Below are positions 1 through 6,373 of a stretch of 13,746 nt of DNA, piece by piece. The stretch comes from CAZNRY01 sp964575675 (GTDB lineage: Bacteria > Eisenbacteria > RBG-16-71-46 > CAIMUX01 > VGJL01). The notes beneath the pieces are model-generated. The model was given only the letters and a program-made list of their open reading frames with translations, was not told the origin of the DNA and did not search any database. Location of the stretch: contig CAZNRY010000111.1 of assembly GCA_964575675.1 (NCBI GenBank), positions 1 through 13,746 on the forward strand, read 5' to 3'. The first letter of the stretch is position 1. Each line of letters starts with the position of its first letter. The position numbers and the translations under genes were made by a program.

Positions 1-345
1 GACCGAGGGAAGGGTGCTGAAGACGAAGTGCCGGACGCCGGATCCGGCGACGGCATCCACGAGGTTCTTCCCTTGCGCGTACTCCTTGTCGAAGTGCTCC
101 CAGAAGCTGGTCACACCGAAGACCCCGTCACATCCCTTGAGCGCCTGTCGGATGCTCTCGATGTCGTCCATGTCCGCGCGGATGATCTCTGCTCCGTCCC
201 TTTGCAGGGCGGTCGCGGCTTGCGAGGCGGGGTTGCGGGTCATCCCCCGCACCGAGAAACCGCCGGCCGCGAGGAGATGACGGGCGACGCTGCCGCCCTG
301 CGCCCCGGTCGCGCCGGTGACGAGGATTCGCTTACTCTGTTCCAT
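1..345 (-). CDS. NmrA/NMRAL1-like NAD(P)-binding protein (3' end outside window)
   Basis: This is the first 115 residues of a Rossmann-fold protein of the atypical short-chain dehydrogenase type. Residues 7-17 read ILVTGATGAQG, which contains the GxxGxxG dinucleotide-binding turn (G11, G14, G17). Arg36-Asn37 follow the second strand, where this family usually contacts NADP phosphate. DMDD at about 60-63 and GVFGVTSFWEH at about 74-84 also resemble NmrA/HSCARG (NMRAL1) proteins, which act as NADPH sensors or quinone/azo reductases in the cytoplasm. The ATG at 345 is well supported by AAGGAGGT (minus strand, 358-351) five bases upstream. The stop lies left of the window, and families of this type usually have about 280-300 residues. 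The transporter gene upstream is on the same strand 95 bp away, but the AT-rich stretch between them suggests a separate promoter. The family call is firm; the substrate is unknown. Confidence 0.88.
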   Translation of the reverse strand, partial: MEQSKRILVTGATGAQGGSVARHLLAAGGFSVRGMTRNPASQAATALQRDGAEIIRADMDDIESIRQALKGCDGVFGVTSFWEHFDKEYAQGKNLVDAVAGSGVRHFVFSTLPSV

Positions 346-360
346 GCACAACCTCCTTGT

Positions 361-402
361 CACAAATTCTTACATTTGGCATAACCGAATACGATAGTAC
401 CT
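361..402 (-). promoter_or_regulatory. AT-rich promoter/operator-like stretch upstream of the NmrA-like gene
   Basis: The 40 bases 361-400 are about 35% GC, inside DNA that is otherwise about two-thirds GC, and they sit just upstream of the ribosome binding site of the NmrA-like gene. They contain an imperfect dyad, ATTTGG (374-379), five bases, CCGAAT (385-390), with one mismatch between the arms. I could not place a convincing -35/-10 pair. The composition and position fit a promoter with an operator; this is inference. Confidence 0.35.
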
Positions 403-427
403 GGACGCGGCCCCGTCAACCTGAGCC

Positions 428-437
428 GGGGGGGGGG
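428..437. repeat. Homopolymer tract of ten G
   Basis: There is an uninterrupted run of ten G on the plus strand (ten C on the minus strand). It starts three bases after the transporter stop codon in the minus-strand direction and lies about 85 bp upstream of the NmrA-like start. Runs this long are slippage-prone and are also a common place for sequencing or assembly error. Confidence 0.9.
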
Positions 438-440
438 CGG

Positions 441-1520
441 TCAGCGGGAGGAGGCGATCTCGGCCACGCGCTTGCGCTCGGCGAGGCTGAGAAAAACGAC
501 GGCGATCAGGATGAGGAGCAGGGCAAGCCAGTCTTGGCGGCCGGGAAACTTGCCTCCGAGGCAAAGATAGCAGAAGAGCGTCGCGGTCGTGCCCGCCACG
601 AGAGACGTCAAGCGATTGACCAGACCGGCGAATGTGGCCGTCCTTCCCTTGAACATGAAGAGAAAGACCGAGAAAAAGGCGACGGCGCCGAAGGCGGTCC
701 CGGCGAGTAGCGCCTTGGGCCAGTGGGGCAGGGGGTGGGTGATGGCGCCTCGGAACTGATCGACGATCGGGCCCGATGCTCCAAAGAAGCCGGGGGCGTA
801 GAAAAGGGTCGCTCCGACGATCAGGAGCGTCGAGGTCGCCGTGATCTGTTCGATCGCGAAAAACGATTTGTTGTCCAGTTTCTCGCCTTTTGGCCGGGTG
901 TTCTTGTAGTAGTTCATGATGTAGATGCGAATCGAGTAGGCGACGATGTAGCTCCCCAGGATCGTCATGGCCGGAACCGAGTGGATGAAGTCGAAGACGC
1001 CCTCGCCGTTCGAGCGGAGGTTCACGGCCACGGCGCCGATCGCGAAGACAACGGCGATGTTCTCCTGCCAGTAGACCTTCCTGTCCATCAATCCCTGTTT
1101 CAGTTGGATCGCATCGACCGCCCTGCTGATCACGATCACGCTTCCGCGCATGATCACCATCGCAACCATGATGGAAATCGGGAGGACGTACATCAGGGTG
1201 GTGGTCGGGATGACGACCGCGGTGCAGATGCCCGAAGGGATGATGTAGAGGAGCTCAGCGGGAACCGGCCTGCCGGCGATCGTCGCGGAATGGACCGATC
1301 GCAGACGGCACCATCTCCACGCAAGAACGACGAAGAGCGCGAGGGCCGTGCTGCTCACCGTGCTGTAGACGAGGAACTCGACCCCCGTCATCCCGGGGAA
1401 GCCCTTCGCCGGGCTCCCCGTGAAGTACTTCACCGTGACCCCCGTGATCACGTAGAAGAAGAAGTACCCCAAGCAGAGCTGGATCAGCCTGCCCGTGCTG
1501 CCTTCCGTCGTCTTCCACAT
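441..1520 (-). CDS. Ten-helix DMT/EamA-like membrane transporter
   Basis: This is a 359-residue inner-membrane protein. I count about ten hydrophobic segments, near residues 12-33, 46-70, 89-113, 116-136, 153-168, 182-205, 220-243, 268-290, 298-322 and 331-347, ending in a short basic tail (AERKR). Ten helices, short loops and a duplicated five-plus-five arrangement fit the drug/metabolite transporter (DMT, EamA-like) superfamily. RGSVIVISRA near 125-134 lies where DMT proteins have a conserved substrate-path helix. The substrate cannot be told from sequence, and members move amino acids, sugars, purines or drugs. The ATG at 1520 has AAGGA on the minus strand about six bases upstream. The gene is divergent from the helicase gene and 95 bp upstream of the NmrA-like gene. 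The membrane topology is clear; family assignment is by pattern only. Confidence 0.75.
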   Translation of the reverse strand: MWKTTEGSTGRLIQLCLGYFFFYVITGVTVKYFTGSPAKGFPGMTGVEFLVYSTVSSTALALFVVLAWRWCRLRSVHSATIAGRPVPAELLYIIPSGICTAVVIPTTTLMYVLPISIMVAMVIMRGSVIVISRAVDAIQLKQGLMDRKVYWQENIAVVFAIGAVAVNLRSNGEGVFDFIHSVPAMTILGSYIVAYSIRIYIMNYYKNTRPKGEKLDNKSFFAIEQITATSTLLIVGATLFYAPGFFGASGPIVDQFRGAITHPLPHWPKALLAGTAFGAVAFFSVFLFMFKGRTATFAGLVNRLTSLVAGTTATLFCYLCLGGKFPGRQDWLALLLILIAVVFLSLAERKRVAEIASSR

Positions 1521-1712
1521 AGCAGTTCCTTACATGAGGGTGCGAGATGTCCGCCCTTAGCCGAGTTATCGTGTCCTGGAGCCTGCTTCTCGAGCGGGGA
1601 CTTGCTTCCCTTGCCGGGGATTGCGACCATGAGGGGGCAGTTGTGACCTCAAGAAATCCCTAGCCTTCTCCGCGAATCTGGACGATACTCAAAAACAAAG
1701 GAAACACAGGTA

Positions 1713-1724
1713 GCAATCGATTGC
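1713..1724. promoter_or_regulatory. Perfect 12-bp palindrome, possible operator
   Basis: GCAATCGATTGC reads the same on both strands and lies about 180 bp before the helicase start, just after the A-rich patch 1689-1707. A perfect 6+6 dyad in a divergent spacer fits a dimeric repressor or activator site. No regulator is identified. Confidence 0.35.
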
Positions 1725-1742
1725 CAGAGACAAGCTTCATGC

Positions 1743-1758
1743 GGGCCTTTCGAGGCCC
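1743..1758 (+). other. Short hairpin with TTCG loop in the helicase leader
   Basis: GGGCCT (1743-1748) and AGGCCC (1753-1758) pair perfectly around a TTCG tetraloop, a very stable RNA loop type. No T-tract follows, so it is not an intrinsic terminator. It lies about 145 bases ahead of the helicase ATG and would be in that mRNA leader if transcription starts upstream of it. Confidence 0.4.
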
Positions 1759-1901
1759 CGTCCGCTCTGCGACCGACTCCCTCCTCGCGCAGTTCATCCC
1801 CGAACTCGAGACAACGGAGCAAGATGTTACCAGGGTACAGGGGGAACTCGCCCGGGAGCGTGAAGCGACGCATCGAGGGCTAGACGGAAAGAAGAGAGAG
1901 A

Positions 1902-3422
1902 ATGCGATTTGAGGATTTGGGGCTCGGTCCTGAGCTCCTCCGTGCGATTGAAGAGAGCGGCTACACGCAACCCACCCCGATTCAGGAGAGAGCGATTCCC
2001 AGCGTCCTTGAGGGCAAGGACGTCATGTGCTGCGCCCAGACGGGGACGGGCAAGACCGCGGCCTTCGCCCTTCCCATCCTTCAACGGCTGTCCGAGAAGG
2101 AGCGGACGAACCTCCGGGCTCTGGTGCTCGTTCCGACCCGCGAGCTGGCGATCCAGGTCGGGAAAAGCCTGAACGAGTACGGCAAGCACCTGGACCTGGT
2201 CGCGACGACGGCCTTCGGCGGCGTTCCGATCGAGCCGCAGCAGATGATGCTCCGCCACGGGGTGGACATCCTCGTGGCGACGCCCGGTCGTTTGATCGAT
2301 CACATGTGGCGCGGCAACATCGACTATCGCAACACCGAGTATCTGGTCCTGGACGAAGCCGACCGGATGCTGGACATGGGTTTCATCAAGGATGTGACGG
2401 AGATCATTCGGGAGATTCCGGTCGAGCGCCAATCGATGCTGTTCTCGGCGACCCTCGACCGCGAGATCGTCTCCCTGGCGAAGAATATCCTGAGGCATCC
2501 GGTTCGGATCGAAGTCGCACCCCCGGCGACCACCCTCGATGAAGTCGACCAGTTCCTCGTCCGCGCGGAGCGCGGGCGGAAGCGGTCGGTCGTCGAAGAT
2601 CTGATCCGCAGCGAGCAAATGACGCGGGCGATTGTTTTCGTTCGGACGAAGGCTGGGGCCTCCAACCTTGCGCGCCACCTGAAGGAGCGCGGCATCCGAG
2701 CATCCGCGATGCATGGCGACAGGAGCCAGACCGATCGGGTTCTGACGCTCGAAGGGTTTCGCGCCGGGCGGATCCACATCTTGGTGGCGACCGACATCGC
2801 CGCGCGAGGACTCGATGTCGACGACGTTTCACATGTCGTGAATTTCGATCTTCCGTACGCGGCAGAAGACTACGTCCATAGGATCGGCCGGACGGCGCGC
2901 GCAGGACGGCGGGGAATGGCGATTTCGCTCGTTGGACCCGATGACGCTGCCGGGGCGGAAGCAATCGAGCGCCTGATCCTGAGGAAACTCGCCTGGATGA
3001 CCCCCCGTGGGCAGCGGACGCCTTCCGCACCCCAGCCGGAGCGCCCGCGGCGCGAACCCGCGCACCCGGAAGGCAGCAATGGCCGCGTGGTAGCCGGGGG
3101 CAACGGGAACGGAAGGGTCGGACGCTCCGCGAGCGGGCCCCGCGGGAGCGAGCGTGAGGTCCCCGCCGCCGAGCGGAGGCGCGGACAGGGCCAACCGGAT
3201 AGCCGTCAAACCCCTCAGCCGGCCCGGCGGCGGCGCGAATCCGAGCGGAGGCCAGCGGGTTCTACCAGGCAAACCCGGCCCCGGGAGCAGCCCGCGGGTC
3301 CTTCCGAGCGGCGCGAGTTGATCCGTCCTGCGCAGTCGGATGCAGCCGAGAATCCGGGCGGGATTCTCGGAAGGGCGATCAAGCGGGTCAAGCGGGGGAT
3401 CGCCGCGACGATCAAGCGATAG
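1902..3422 (+). CDS. rhlE: DEAD-box ATP-dependent RNA helicase, RhlE type
   Basis: This 506-residue cytoplasmic helicase unwinds short RNA duplexes using ATP. RhlE-type enzymes act on ribosome assembly and RNA decay, often in the cold. All core motifs are present: Q motif GYTQPTPIQ (20-28), motif I AQTGTGKT (45-52, Lys51), Ia PTRELA (78-83), GG (106-107), TPGRLID (127-133), motif II DEAD (151-154), motif III SAT (182-184), IV IVFVRTK (244-250), V ATDIAARGLDVD (296-307) and VI HRIGRTARAG (326-335). The sequence around residues 92-135 and 290-335 resembles E. coli RhlE more than DeaD or SrmB. After about residue 366 comes a 140-residue tail rich in Arg, Pro, Gly and Gln, likely a disordered RNA-binding tail, ending in a basic amphipathic stretch. 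The ATG at 1902 has a purine-rich GAAAGAAGAGAGAG leader and gives the standard RhlE N-terminus. The gene converges on typA, 11 bp away. Confidence 0.95.
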   Translation: MRFEDLGLGPELLRAIEESGYTQPTPIQERAIPSVLEGKDVMCCAQTGTGKTAAFALPILQRLSEKERTNLRALVLVPTRELAIQVGKSLNEYGKHLDLVATTAFGGVPIEPQQMMLRHGVDILVATPGRLIDHMWRGNIDYRNTEYLVLDEADRMLDMGFIKDVTEIIREIPVERQSMLFSATLDREIVSLAKNILRHPVRIEVAPPATTLDEVDQFLVRAERGRKRSVVEDLIRSEQMTRAIVFVRTKAGASNLARHLKERGIRASAMHGDRSQTDRVLTLEGFRAGRIHILVATDIAARGLDVDDVSHVVNFDLPYAAEDYVHRIGRTARAGRRGMAISLVGPDDAAGAEAIERLILRKLAWMTPRGQRTPSAPQPERPRREPAHPEGSNGRVVAGGNGNGRVGRSASGPRGSEREVPAAERRRGQGQPDSRQTPQPARRRRESERRPAGSTRQTRPREQPAGPSERRELIRPAQSDAAENPGGILGRAIKRVKRGIAATIKR

Positions 3423-3433
3423 GCGGGTTCGAT

Positions 3434-5260
3434 CTACCGCTGGTTCGCCGCGAGCACCTTCTTGCGCTTCCGGATCGACCGCGGGGTAACCTCGACGAGC
3501 TCATCATCGGCGATGAACTCGATCGCCTGTTCGAGGCTCAAGACGCGCGGGGGGACCAGGCGGATCGCTTCGTCCGCTCCAGATGCGCGCATGTTCGAAA
3601 GGCGCTTCTCCTTCACGATGTTCACGTTCATGTCCTTCGACCGCGCATTCTCGCCGATGATCATCCCCTCGTACACGTCGGTCCCGGGTATGACATGGAT
3701 CTCGCCGCGCTCCTGCAGATTGTAGATCGCGAAGCCGGTCGCCTTCCCGCCGCGGTCGGCGACGAGCGATCCGGTCAGGCGGATCGGGATCTCTCCCTGC
3801 CAAACGTCGTAACCATGGAAGAGGGAGTTCATGATCGCCGTTCCGCGCGTGTCGGTGAGGAGCTCGCCACGCAGGCCGATTAGCCCCCGCGTCGGGACAT
3901 GGAACTCGACCCGAACGCGGCCCGAGCCGTGGTTCACCATTTTCGTCAGTTTCCCCTTGCGGATCCCCAGCTGCTCCATCACGACCCCAAGAAATGATTC
4001 CGGGCAATCGACGACGAGCAGCTCGATCGGTTCATGGACCGCCTCATCGATCGTGCGGGTCAAGATCTCCGGCTTTCCGACCGCGAACTCGAACCCCTCG
4101 CGCCGCATCGACTCCATCAGGATCGCAAGCTGGAGTTCGCCGCGCCCCATGACCTTGAAGGTGTCGGGGCCCTCGCCGGGTTCAACGCGGATTGAGACGT
4201 TGGTGAGGAGCTCCTTCTCGAGCCGCTCGCGCAGGTGGCGGCTCGTGACGTAGGTTCCCTCCCGGCCGTAGAAGGGGGAGGTGTTGATCGTGAAGAGCAT
4301 CATGATCGTCGGCTCGTCGATCACGATCGGCTTGAGGGCCTTGGGCGTCTCGGGGTCGGTGATTGTCTCGCCGATCGTGATTCCTTCCACGCCCGCGATC
4401 GCAAGGACGTCGCCGGGCGTCCCGATCGTCTCATCGATTCTCTTCAGCCCTTCGAAGGAATAGAGCTTCGTGATCTTTGTCCGCTGAAGCGCGCCGCCGA
4501 GCTTGACGATCCCGACCTCGTCGCCGATCCGGAGGGTTCCGGAGACGATGCGGCAGATCCCGAGCCTGCCCAGGAAATCGTTGTAGTCGAGGTTCGCCAC
4601 CAGGACCTGGAGCACTCCTTCAGGGTCGCCCGTTGGTGCGGGGATTCGCTCGATGATCGCGTCGAAAAGGGGACGCAAGTCCGAATCCGGATCCTCGATG
4701 GAGGTCTTCGCAACCCCCTCGCGGGCATTCGTGTAGATCACCGGAAAATCGAGCTGGTCCTCGCTTGCGTCGAGATCGATGAAGAGATCGTAGACCTCGT
4801 TCAAGACCTCCTGGATGCGCGCGTCGGGCCGATCGATCTTGTTGATGACGAGGATCGGGGCGAGCTTCGCCTCGAGCGCCTTCATCAGGACGTAGCGTGT
4901 TTGGGGCAGGGGGCCCTCGCTCGCGTCGACGAGAAGCAGCACGCCGTCGACGATCGTCAGGGCGCGCTCGACTTCCCCGCCGAAATCGCTGTGTCCCGGC
5001 GTGTCGACGATGTTGATCTTGACGCCGTGGTAACGGATGCCGGTCGTCTTCGCGAGGATCGTGATCCCCCGCTCCCGTTCGAGCGCGTTGGAGTCCATGA
5101 CGCGATCGACCAGGGCTTCGTTGTCGCGGAAGATCCCGCTCTGGCGCAGCATCGCGTCGACAAGGGTTGTCTTTCCGTGATCGACGTGCGCGATGATCGC
5201 GACGTTTCGTATCTGCTCATTCCGCGTCGGCCGGCCGGTCGACTGGGTCACAACATCCAC
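3434..5260 (-). CDS. typA: Translational GTPase TypA/BipA
   Basis: This 608-residue GTPase binds the ribosome and helps 50S assembly and growth under stress or cold. The N-terminal G domain has G1 AHVDHGKT (24-31), G2 region ERERGITI (61-68), G3 DTPGHSDF (86-93) and G4 NKID (140-143). The later EF-G-like domains and the TypA-specific C-terminal part are intact (LIGLRGELLTDTRGTAIMNS, and GMIIGENARSKDMNVNIVKE near the end). Length and domain order match full-length TypA, so it is not EF-G (about 700 residues) or LepA. The start is a GTG at 5260. A nearby ATG is out of frame, and the next in-frame Met lies past the P-loop. The ribosome binding site is weak (GAGG 12 bases upstream), and a second GTG lies three codons downstream. 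A good promoter lies at 5346-5374. The stop is 11 bp from the convergent helicase stop, with no terminator hairpin visible. Confidence 0.97.
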   Translation of the reverse strand: MDVVTQSTGRPTRNEQIRNVAIIAHVDHGKTTLVDAMLRQSGIFRDNEALVDRVMDSNALERERGITILAKTTGIRYHGVKINIVDTPGHSDFGGEVERALTIVDGVLLLVDASEGPLPQTRYVLMKALEAKLAPILVINKIDRPDARIQEVLNEVYDLFIDLDASEDQLDFPVIYTNAREGVAKTSIEDPDSDLRPLFDAIIERIPAPTGDPEGVLQVLVANLDYNDFLGRLGICRIVSGTLRIGDEVGIVKLGGALQRTKITKLYSFEGLKRIDETIGTPGDVLAIAGVEGITIGETITDPETPKALKPIVIDEPTIMMLFTINTSPFYGREGTYVTSRHLRERLEKELLTNVSIRVEPGEGPDTFKVMGRGELQLAILMESMRREGFEFAVGKPEILTRTIDEAVHEPIELLVVDCPESFLGVVMEQLGIRKGKLTKMVNHGSGRVRVEFHVPTRGLIGLRGELLTDTRGTAIMNSLFHGYDVWQGEIPIRLTGSLVADRGGKATGFAIYNLQERGEIHVIPGTDVYEGMIIGENARSKDMNVNIVKEKRLSNMRASGADEAIRLVPPRVLSLEQAIEFIADDELVEVTPRSIRKRKKVLAANQR

Positions 5261-5345
5261 CTCTCGGTCGCCTCGTGCCGACCCGTGTCGCGATGACGGA
5301 TTCTTCCTCGGGGAAAGTGTTTCTCCGTGGGGATGCAGAATTCGT

Positions 5346-5374
5346 ATCTTAGGTCATTGGGCGGGCGCGGTCAA
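5346..5374 (-). promoter_or_regulatory. Sigma70-like promoter for typA
   Basis: On the minus strand, TTGACC (5374-5369) and TAAGAT (5351-5346) are separated by exactly 17 bases. This gives five of six and four of six matches to the sigma70 consensus at the ideal spacing. Transcription would start near 5339, leaving a leader of about 80 bases before the typA GTG at 5260. The boxes stand out in otherwise GC-rich DNA. This is the best promoter I can see in the window. Confidence 0.6.
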
Positions 5375-5476
5375 ACTCCGATGGGACGATCCCGGCCGGA
5401 TAGTCCCTGTGGAACGGCGAGACGACACACGCCGCGCGCCGGGCGGCAGTCGGCATTGACGGAGAGGCGAAACGAC

Positions 5477-6274
5477 ATGGATCCAACCGGGGGCTACATC
5501 GAGTACGGGTTCGTCGCGGACCTATACGACCTCGTTCCACCCTATCGGGATCGCCCCGATGTCGCCTTCTTCGTCGGGTCGTCGAGACTCTCGGGCGGGC
5601 CGGTTCTCGAGCTCGGGTGCGGGACAGGACGGATCCTGATCCCCACAGCCGAGGCGGGGATCGAGATCGTTGGGATCGACATCTCCCGTCGAATGCTCGA
5701 TGCCTGCCGCCGGAAGCTGGCCGGCAGGCCCGATTCGGTTCGGGAGCGGGTCCGGCTCGTCGAGGGGGACATGCGTGAGTTCGATCTGGATCGGAAATTC
5801 GCGCTGATCACGACGCCGTTTCGAGCCTTCCAGCATTTGATCCAGGTCGAGGAACAGATCTCATGCCTCCGGTCGATCCACAGGCATCTCACCGACGCGG
5901 GCCGGTTGATCCTTGATCTCTTCAATCCCTCGCTGCATCTCCTGGTCGATGAGTCGCACGCGGCGGAGTTCGGCGACGAGCCGGCGTTCACCACGCCGGA
6001 GGGCGCCTCGGTGATCCGTCGATTCCGCCTGGCGGGCCGCGATCTCTTGCGGCAGGTGAACGACGTCGAGATGATCTACTGCGTGACGCACGCCGGCGGG
6101 GAGACGGAGCGGCTCATCCATCGCTTTCCGATGCGCTATCTCTTCCGATATGAGGCGGAGCACCTGCTCGCCCGATGTGGCTTCGAGGTCGAGGCCGTCT
6201 ATGCCGATTACGAGCGCAATCCTTATGGGACGAAGTACCCGGGCGAGCTGATCCTCGTCGCGCGGAAGGCCTGA
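5477..6274 (+). CDS. Class I SAM-dependent methyltransferase
   Basis: This is a 265-residue cytoplasmic enzyme predicted to transfer a methyl group from S-adenosylmethionine. Motif I is VLELGCGTGRILIP (43-56), the acidic end of strand 2 is GIDIS (66-70, Asp68), and EGDMREF (96-102) is the adenine-contacting loop. The later part (HRHLTDAGRLILDLFNP) is the usual strand after the core helix. The front half resembles the Methyltransf_25/Methyltransf_11 families. The acceptor, whether a small molecule or a protein, is unknown. The frame is open back to a GTG at 5327, but the ATG at 5477 has GGAGAGG ahead of it and gives a normal family N-terminus (YGFVADLYDLV). The gene starts 216 bp from the divergent typA gene and converges on the L,D-transpeptidase gene. 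Nothing nearby suggests a pathway. Confidence 0.88.
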   Translation: MDPTGGYIEYGFVADLYDLVPPYRDRPDVAFFVGSSRLSGGPVLELGCGTGRILIPTAEAGIEIVGIDISRRMLDACRRKLAGRPDSVRERVRLVEGDMREFDLDRKFALITTPFRAFQHLIQVEEQISCLRSIHRHLTDAGRLILDLFNPSLHLLVDESHAAEFGDEPAFTTPEGASVIRRFRLAGRDLLRQVNDVEMIYCVTHAGGETERLIHRFPMRYLFRYEAEHLLARCGFEVEAVYADYERNPYGTKYPGELILVARKA

Positions 6275-6300
6275 TCGATCGATTGGAGCCGGACGCGACG

Positions 6301-6323
6301 GCGGCAGGCTGGGCCGCAAATTT
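6301..6323 (+). terminator. Possible terminator after the methyltransferase gene
   Basis: GCGGC (6301-6305) and GCCGC (6313-6317) can pair around a seven-base loop, followed by AAATTT (6318-6323), about 27 bases after the methyltransferase stop. The stem is only five pairs and the T-run is short, so this is a weak intrinsic terminator at best. Confidence 0.35.
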
Positions 6324-6373
6324 CGAGGCGCATCGGGGCCAAAGACGGTGGCCGTGGTCCGCGAACGCCCGGG

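Larger units (their letters stand above)
1521..1901. other. Divergent intergenic region between transporter and helicase genes
   Basis: These 381 bp hold the control regions of two divergent genes. On the minus strand a weak candidate promoter, TCGAGA with 17 bases to GATAAC, lies in about 1567-1596 (four of six matches in each box). On the plus strand a GATACT box at 1684-1689 has no good -35 partner. The region also holds a 12-bp palindrome and a TTCG-loop hairpin (separate entries). I see no convincing gene: a 57-codon frame from 1739 runs into the helicase start but lacks a ribosome binding site. Confidence 0.5.

Noticed and set aside
723..1646. A 307-codon plus-strand frame opposite the transporter gene
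   Set aside because: It is very rich in Asp and Arg with no domain-like pattern, which is typical of the antisense of a GC-rich gene. The opposite strand encodes a clear ten-helix protein with a ribosome binding site.
1827..2777. A 316-codon minus-strand frame opposite the helicase
   Set aside because: It runs antisense through the conserved helicase motifs and shows no independent family features.
4235..5296. A 353-codon plus-strand frame opposite typA
   Set aside because: It is a shadow of typA, which is certain from its GTP-binding motifs. The predicted protein is a charged Asp/Arg/Leu mixture without recognisable motifs.
5327..5476. Upstream extension of the methyltransferase by 50 codons from a GTG
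   Set aside because: There is no ribosome binding site, it runs through the typA promoter, and it adds low-complexity Arg-rich residues before a normal family N-terminus.
6274..6283. ATCGATCGAT palindrome at the methyltransferase stop
   Set aside because: GATCG-type words are very frequent throughout this window, so a 10-bp palindrome built from them is likely chance.
6337..6353. GGCCA-N7-TGGCC inverted repeat between convergent genes
   Set aside because: It has only five pairs and no T-run on either strand. It is too weak to call a terminator.
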